Shown here piece by piece: positions 59,553 to 64,000 of a stretch of 64,000 nt of DNA; positions within the stretch are counted from its first letter, which is position 1, and every line of letters begins with the position of its first letter. The position numbers were made by a program, and so were the translations under genes. Location: positions 248,001 through 312,000 of the forward strand of contig NZ_JAKGCU010000001.1 in assembly GCF_021556435.1 (NCBI RefSeq), in the 5' to 3' direction. The DNA is from Gordonia tangerina. Lineage in GTDB: Bacteria; Actinomycetota; Actinomycetes; Mycobacteriales; Mycobacteriaceae. The notes under the pieces are model-generated. The model saw only the letters and a list, made by a program, of their open reading frames with translations, was not told where the DNA came from and ran no database searches.

Positions 59553-59822
59553 CTAATGGTTGCGTAGCTTCTCGATCAGCTCATCCTTCTTGAGGTCTGA
59601 ATAACCCGTGATGTCCAGTTCCTTTGCGCGGTCCTGCAATTCGTCGACCGTCCAGTCTTCGTAGGCCGGCGACTGGCCGCCCTTCTCGCCGACCGACGAC
59701 CGGGACTCGTTGGCTGCCGCGTTGGCGATGCGCGCGGACTTCTCCTTCGAATTGCCTTCGTCCCGCAGCTTTTCGTAGAGCTCGTCGTCCTTGACCGAAG
59801 GGCCCGGATCACGTTCTGGCAT
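59553..59822 (-). CDS. small protein with Rho_N (SAP-like) domain, DUF7218 type
   Basis: This protein has 89 residues from ATG 59822, with AGGAGGT upstream. The N-terminal region SVKDDELYEKLRDEGNSKEKSARIANAAAN is conserved in actinobacteria. The C-terminal WTVDELQDRAKELDITGYSDLKKDELIEKLRNH is a Rho N-terminal-like helix-extended-loop-helix that can bind nucleic acid. The protein is very charged, small and cytoplasmic. It is divergent from another Rho_N protein. Confidence 0.85.
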   Translation of the reverse strand: MPERDPGPSVKDDELYEKLRDEGNSKEKSARIANAAANESRSSVGEKGGQSPAYEDWTVDELQDRAKELDITGYSDLKKDELIEKLRNH

Positions 59823-59987
59823 ATCGACACCTCCTGTGAGTGGAACGGACGCCTTGTGGGTACCCACTATCTCCCGACGTTACGCCGACGCGCCATCGAA
59901 GACGGCAGCTCCGCCTCGACCTGCCCGTTAGGGTTTGGTGGAGACCGACATATCTCGCAGACGGCGCACGACACGGAGGAGACGCAC

Positions 59988-60476
59988 ATGGGCAAGAAGA
60001 AGAAACTCATCGGCCGCCTCGAAAAAGAGGTCGGGCGGTTGCAAAGTGAACTCGAACGCGCCGAGAAGGACGCCAAGAAGCGACTCAAGAAGGTCGAGAA
60101 GGACGCCGCTGCCCTGCAGGACAAGGTCCTCGCGCTGATCGGGCAGAAGGATTCGGGCACGGCGACGCCAGCGAAGGCGACGGGGGACAAGGCGACCGGC
60201 GACAAGGCGACCGGGGACAACGCAGGGAGTGCTCAGGAGAAGCCCGGGTCGTCGGCGTCCGCTTCGGCGCCAAAGGCGGCTGAATCATCAGCGACGAAGG
60301 TGCCTGACGCCCCGGAGTCGACTCCGCGTCGGCGGGCACCGGCCAAGAAGACCGCGTCCAAGTCCACGGCCTCCGGGCAACCGACCGTCGCCCAACTGCG
60401 GTCGGAGGCCAAGACCAAGGGCATCAAGGGCTATTCGACAATGACGAAGGCGCAACTGATCGACGCGCTCGGCTGA
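59988..60476 (+). CDS. coiled-coil protein with C-terminal Rho_N domain
   Basis: This protein has 162 residues from the ATG at 59988 (GGAGGAG upstream). A highly charged coiled coil (about 1-55, MGKKKKLIGRLEKEVGRLQSEL) is followed by tandem ATGDK repeats (three copies), an Ala/Ser/Pro-rich linker and a basic stretch (RRRAPAKKTASKST). The end, TVAQLRSEAKTKGIKGYSTM then TKAQLIDALG, is a Rho_N/SAP-like motif. It looks like a nucleoid- or RNA-associated protein; its N-terminus resembles the product at 27726. Confidence 0.8.
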   Translation: MGKKKKLIGRLEKEVGRLQSELERAEKDAKKRLKKVEKDAAALQDKVLALIGQKDSGTATPAKATGDKATGDKATGDNAGSAQEKPGSSASASAPKAAESSATKVPDAPESTPRRRAPAKKTASKSTASGQPTVAQLRSEAKTKGIKGYSTMTKAQLIDALG

Positions 60477-60528
60477 TCGGGCGATCACCGCCCGACGGCC
60501 GGGGGCTGCGCAGCACTACTGTTGACCC

Positions 60529-61842
60529 GTGACCACGCGCGAGGTGCGGACTGCCGTCGAGCCCAGCGCTGCGCAACGCGACGGCTGCCTGCAGCAGCTG
60601 CGGGCGGTGCTCGACGGTCCGCTGCCGGAGATCGCCGCACGATTCTCCCGCTTCGTAGGTCCGCAGTGGCCGCACCGTGCGTTGATCATCTTCACCCGCG
60701 AGTGCACCGGCCGTCCGCGAAAAGTCGCCGGCGACCGGGACATCGTCGACCGCGTCACCATCGACGAACTCGACGCTCTCAAGGAGACGGTCGACCCGGG
60801 AACCGCAGCGACCGCCATCGCGGTCGTCGGTGGCGTGACCCGCGACGTGCTGGTGGTGCGGGATGAGACCGACACGCTGCTCGTGATGATCCCGAAGCCG
60901 TCGAGGTCCGCTGGTCCGGGCGCCGGAGACCGCCTGGTGTCCTGTGATCAGCTGCGGGGATGGTTCGCGATCGTGGCGACCTCGATCCGCCAGCAGGTGG
61001 CGCAGGCCAGCCCCGACTACCTCGCCGAGTCCCGCGCCGCCTCCAGTGAACGCGCCCGGACCATCGCCCAACTCACCCAGACACACGAGGACGCGCTGGT
61101 GTCGATCCTCGGGACATTGCGTGCGCGCGACCTCGACGATCGGACAGCACGGTCGGCGGCCGCGGAAACCGCATCGGCCGCGCTGATCGCGTTGCGGTCG
61201 GTGAGCGACTCCGACCACAAGCTGGCCACCGAGGATGTCGACTCGGCGTTCGCGCGCCTGCGAGTCGAGTTCGGGCCCGTCGCCGAGCAACTCCACGTCG
61301 ACGTCGACTACGTGGCCCCCACCGCACGCGGACGGAACTTGCCCGGCGAGATCGCGCACGCGGCCCGAGCCATTGTGCGCGTGGTGGCGGTCGCATTCGG
61401 TACGCAGCGCACGGTGTCCAGGTTGCGTATCGCCTGGGACTGTAGCGGCAACGAACTGGTGGTCGACGTGCGCGATCAGGGCGCCGGTGATCTTGACGGT
61501 GATGCGCTGACCAGGCAGTTGGCCGGCCGGCTGCAGACCCTCGGCGGGCGGCTGGAAGTGGAGACGCTGGCCGGCTGGGGGAGTCGGGTGACGGCGCGGA
61601 TGCCGCTGGACAGCGCCGCGGAACGGCCCGACCAGAACGTGTTGTCGACGCTGAACCCACGCGAACTCGAGGTGCTGGGTCACCTCGCGTTGGGTCGCCG
61701 CAACAAGGCGATCGCAGCGGAGCTCGGGGTCAGCGAGAGCACCGTCAAATTCCACGTGACCGCGATCCTGCAGAAGCTGCAGGTGTCCAACCGGGGTGAA
61801 GCCGGTCTGCTCGCGGCGCGCGCGGGGATCACTGCGGAGTGA
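60529..61842 (+). CDS. LuxR-family regulator with degenerate histidine-kinase-like core
   Basis: This protein has 437 residues from the GTG, with TACTGT six bases upstream (leaderless). Residues 180-370 resemble a kinase dimerisation and ATPase region ([56 protein letters not shown]), lacking a clear phospho-His. The C-terminus is a LuxR HTH ([45 protein letters not shown]). It is probably a one-component sensor. It lies directly upstream of mscR in the same direction. Confidence 0.85.
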   Translation: MTTREVRTAVEPSAAQRDGCLQQLRAVLDGPLPEIAARFSRFVGPQWPHRALIIFTRECTGRPRKVAGDRDIVDRVTIDELDALKETVDPGTAATAIAVVGGVTRDVLVVRDETDTLLVMIPKPSRSAGPGAGDRLVSCDQLRGWFAIVATSIRQQVAQASPDYLAESRAASSERARTIAQLTQTHEDALVSILGTLRARDLDDRTARSAAAETASAALIALRSVSDSDHKLATEDVDSAFARLRVEFGPVAEQLHVDVDYVAPTARGRNLPGEIAHAARAIVRVVAVAFGTQRTVSRLRIAWDCSGNELVVDVRDQGAGDLDGDALTRQLAGRLQTLGGRLEVETLAGWGSRVTARMPLDSAAERPDQNVLSTLNPRELEVLGHLALGRRNKAIAAELGVSESTVKFHVTAILQKLQVSNRGEAGLLAARAGITAE

Positions 61843-61986
61843 ACCGACGCTACCGCTGTACTTTCGTCTAGGTAGAACCATCCATTCGGCCGGATGCATG
61901 TATCCGTCGACGTCACGAGACTGAGACGAGTAGCGGACCGTCCGGTGGCAGTCCACCCACACATCGAGAGGATCGAGAAAACCGAT

Positions 61987-63075
61987 ATGTCGCAGACAGT
62001 CAAGGGAGTCATCTCACGGAGCAAGGGCGCGCCGACCGAGGTGGTCGACGTGGTAATTCCCGATCCCGGACCGCGGGATGTGGTGGTGTCCATCAAGGCG
62101 TGCGGGGTGTGCCACACCGATCTCGCCTACAAACAGGGCGGCATCAACGACGAGTATCCGTTCCTGCTCGGTCACGAGGCCGCCGGGACCGTCGAGTCGG
62201 TGGGTTCGGATGTGACCCACGTCGAGGTGGGCGACTTCGTCGTCCTCAACTGGCGAGCCGTGTGCGGTCAGTGTCGGGCCTGTAAGCGGGGTCGTCCGTG
62301 GTACTGCTTCGACACCTTCAACGCCAGTGTGCCGATGACGCTCGATGACGGCACCGAACTGACTCCGGCGTTGGGTATCGGCGCGTTTGCGGAGAAGACC
62401 CTGATCCACGAACTGCAGTGCACCAAGGTCAATCCGGAAACCGATCCCGCAGTGGCCGGGCTACTGGGGTGTGGCGTGATGGCCGGTCTCGGTGCCGCGA
62501 TGAACACCGGCAACGTCGGGCGGGGCGATTCGGTGGCCGTGATCGGTTGCGGCGGTGTGGGTGACGCCGCGATCGCGGGTGCGAAACTCGCCGGCGCGAC
62601 CACCATCATCGCGATCGACCGCGACCCGGCCAAGCTCGAGTGGGCCACCGACCTGGGCGCCACCCACACCATCAACGGACTCGAGGTCGACGATGTGGTG
62701 ACCGCCGTGCAGGATCTGACCGACGGCAATGGTGTCGATGTCGTGGTGGACGCGGTGGGACGGCCGGAGACCTACAAGCAGGCCTTCTACGCACGCGATC
62801 TGGCCGGCACCGTGGTGCTCGTCGGCGTGCCCACCCCGGAGATGACCCTCGAGATGCCGCTGATCGACTTCTTCTCGCGTGGTGGTGCGCTGAAATCGTC
62901 GTGGTACGGCGACTGCTTGCCCGAACGCGACTTCCCCATGCTGATCGACCTGTACGAGCAAGGAAGGCTCCCGCTGGAGAAGTTCGTCACCGAGCGCGTG
63001 GGCTTGACCGACGTCGAAGCGGCGTTCGAGTCCATGGAGGCCGGCAAGGTGCTCCGTTCGGTGGTGGAGCTGTAA
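61987..63075 (+). CDS. mscR: S-nitrosomycothiol reductase / mycothiol-dependent formaldehyde dehydrogenase
   Basis: This 362-residue zinc-dependent class III-type ADH has catalytic zinc ligands in CGVCHTD and LLGHEAAG, structural zinc Cys in [18 protein letters not shown] motif [13 protein letters not shown] and [14 protein letters not shown]. Length and sequence agree with M. tuberculosis MscR (Rv2259). It oxidises S-hydroxymethyl-mycothiol and reduces S-nitrosomycothiol, detoxifying formaldehyde and NO. The next gene, 2 bp away, encodes the conserved MBL partner. Confidence 0.95.
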   Translation: MSQTVKGVISRSKGAPTEVVDVVIPDPGPRDVVVSIKACGVCHTDLAYKQGGINDEYPFLLGHEAAGTVESVGSDVTHVEVGDFVVLNWRAVCGQCRACKRGRPWYCFDTFNASVPMTLDDGTELTPALGIGAFAEKTLIHELQCTKVNPETDPAVAGLLGCGVMAGLGAAMNTGNVGRGDSVAVIGCGGVGDAAIAGAKLAGATTIIAIDRDPAKLEWATDLGATHTINGLEVDDVVTAVQDLTDGNGVDVVVDAVGRPETYKQAFYARDLAGTVVLVGVPTPEMTLEMPLIDFFSRGGALKSSWYGDCLPERDFPMLIDLYEQGRLPLEKFVTERVGLTDVEAAFESMEAGKVLRSVVEL

Positions 63076-63077
63076 CC

Positions 63078-63704
63078 ATGACGTTGAACATCGAGAACGT
63101 GGTCACCTCAGGCAAATTCGAGCTCGACGGCGGATCCTGGGATGTCGACAACAACATCTGGATCGTCGGCGACGATTCCGAGGTCGTCATCATCGACGCC
63201 GCTCACTCGGCCGCCCCGATCCTGGATGTGGTCGGAGACCGTACCGTGAAAGCGATCCTGCTCACCCACGGCCACAACGATCACATCACGGTCGCACCGG
63301 AACTGTCCGAGGCCACCGGCGCTCCGATCCTGCTGCACCCGGGTGACGACATGTTGTGGAACGAGACGCATCCTGATGTCTCCCATCAGGATTTGACCGA
63401 CGGTCAGACGGTGCAGGTCGCCGGCACCTCGTTGACGGTGATCAACACACCCGGACACTCGCCGGGGTCGTCGGTGATCCATGTGCCGGAGGCCGGGGTG
63501 CTGTTCTCCGGAGACACGTTGTTCCAGGGCGGGCCGGGAGCGACGGGCCGGTCCTACTCCGACTTCCCGACGATCATCGCATCGATCCAGGAGAAGATCT
63601 TCTCGCTCGATCCGGAGACCAAGGTCTACACCGGGCACGGCGACGGCACTACCGTCGGCACCGAATCGCCGCACCTCGAGGAGTGGATCAAGCGGGGCAG
63701 CTGA
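63078..63704 (+). CDS. metallo-beta-lactamase-fold hydrolase, mscR partner
   Basis: This 208-residue protein has the MBL signature THGHNDH (about 63-69), then GHSPGS, FSGDTLF and GHGDGT, giving a full two-metal site (glyoxalase II-like). It corresponds to Rv2260, which follows mscR in mycobacteria, and probably hydrolyses a mycothiol thioester such as S-formylmycothiol. It is cotranscribed with mscR (2-bp gap). Confidence 0.93.
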   Translation: MTLNIENVVTSGKFELDGGSWDVDNNIWIVGDDSEVVIIDAAHSAAPILDVVGDRTVKAILLTHGHNDHITVAPELSEATGAPILLHPGDDMLWNETHPDVSHQDLTDGQTVQVAGTSLTVINTPGHSPGSSVIHVPEAGVLFSGDTLFQGGPGATGRSYSDFPTIIASIQEKIFSLDPETKVYTGHGDGTTVGTESPHLEEWIKRGS

Positions 63705-63766
63705 CGTTGTGGGATGGCCCACAACATGCGGACGGGTATGGAACTCGCGCCCGCGAGGTGCTCTAG

Positions 63767-63785
63767 TTAGGCAATGCTTACCTAT
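63767..63785 (+). promoter_or_regulatory. IdeR/DtxR-type iron box
   Basis: TTAGGCAATGCTTACCTAT matches 14 of 19 positions of TTAGGTTAGSCTAACCTAA. Outer arms CTCTAG (63761) and CTAGAG (63786) extend it to a 31-bp palindrome that covers the start codon of the next gene. Confidence 0.55.
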
Positions 63786-64000
63786 CTAGAGCGTCTCGCC
63801 CCGTGGGTCATCGCCGCATTCCGCATCGTTGTGGGGTTCGTCTTCTTCTGTCACGGAACGTCAACCTTGCTCGGGTGGCCGGTCGCCCCCTACGGGGGCG
63901 ACACCGCGGCATTCGGTGCCTGGCCATCGTGGTGGGCCGGAGCGATCCAGCTGGTCGGTGGGCTGCTGGTGATGCTCGGACTCCAGACCCGGGTGGCCGC
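63774..64000 (+). CDS. DoxX-family membrane protein (3' cut by window)
   Basis: The frame from ATG 63774 stays open to the window end (75 codons). It reads APWVIAAFRIVVGFVFFCHG, a DoxX-type first helix, then WPSWWAGAIQLVGGLLVMLG as the second helix with the conserved Gly pattern. DoxX proteins are small inner-membrane proteins tied to redox stress and detoxification. TCTAGT six bases before the ATG suggests a leaderless transcript, with the iron box over both. Confidence 0.85.
   Translation, partial: MLTYLERLAPWVIAAFRIVVGFVFFCHGTSTLLGWPVAPYGGDTAAFGAWPSWWAGAIQLVGGLLVMLGLQTRVA

Noticed and set aside
60160..60230. Intergenic tandem repeat
   Set aside because: The repeat is in frame inside the coiled-coil/Rho_N protein and encodes the ATGDK units.

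Overview
The window comes from a high-GC actinomycete of the Mycobacteriales, most likely Gordonia or a close relative. The evidence is a mycothiol-dependent dehydrogenase (mscR-type) with its metallo-beta-lactamase partner, a DesA3-type acyl desaturase coupled to its ferredoxin-type reductase, an MPT83/MPT70-like fasciclin lipoprotein, an LppP/LprE-type exported protein, small ESX-associated proteins, EthA-like and other Baeyer-Villiger-type flavoenzymes, two acyl-CoA ligases, and many probable leaderless genes in which a -10 hexamer lies 6-7 nt before the start codon. No rRNA, tRNA, CRISPR array or complete insertion sequence was seen.

Layout. (1) 0-11 kb is accessory. It holds the C-terminal part of a RecB/AddA-like helicase-nuclease, a DUF3883 protein, an AT-richer five-gene minus-strand operon (two small ESX-like proteins, a 782-residue protein, two paralogous lipoproteins), a GIY-YIG protein, a DUF4234 membrane protein and a decayed VapBC-type toxin-antitoxin locus. 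(2) 11-23 kb is mixed: a DUF1254/DUF1214 protein, a frameshifted remnant, a metal-dependent cyclase translationally coupled to a benzoylformate-decarboxylase-like ThDP enzyme, a HigA-like antitoxin, two exported proteins, DUF2200, an ADP-ribosylglycohydrolase, a VWA protein, a NrtR-like Nudix regulator and an exported protein. (3) 22.4-29.7 kb is a lipid/xenobiotic oxidation block: a MerR regulator divergent from a tightly overlapping alpha/beta hydrolase - SDR - diiron - flavin monooxygenase operon, then a coiled-coil protein and an acyl-CoA ligase. (4) 29.8-41.3 kb holds exported and membrane proteins, an NTF2-like protein, a 1,090-residue SARP/AfsR-type ATPase regulator, DUF309, an APC permease, a beta-lactamase-fold hydrolase and a PAP2 phosphatase. 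(5) 41.5-47 kb has the desaturase system, FmdA formamidase divergent from FmdB, and a lipase-like hydrolase. (6) 47-49 kb has an exported protein with a restriction-endonuclease-like C-terminal domain and a small downstream gene, a candidate toxin-immunity pair. (7) 49-64 kb has the fasciclin lipoprotein and a membrane molybdoenzyme driven by near-identical divergent promoters that match the SigK consensus, an EthA-like monooxygenase divergent from a TetR gene, a molybdopterin oxidoreductase broken by one in-frame TGA, a DinB-family protein, an acyl-CoA ligase divergent from a GAF-LuxR regulator, two Rho_N-domain small proteins, a kinase-like LuxR regulator, mscR plus MBL hydrolase, and the start of a DoxX-like gene under a probable IdeR/DtxR iron box.

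Repeats stand out: three copies of a ~70-bp palindrome with CCCGGGGG-type ends, placed just after genes; a dispersed family containing GGTCTCGATACGCTC (one copy a perfect 18-bp-stem hairpin); and several long hairpins between convergent genes. The strongest leads for new biology are the ESX-like operon with twin lipoproteins, the secreted nuclease/immunity pair, the isatin-pathway-like cyclase/ThDP pair and the SigK-type divergent promoter pair.
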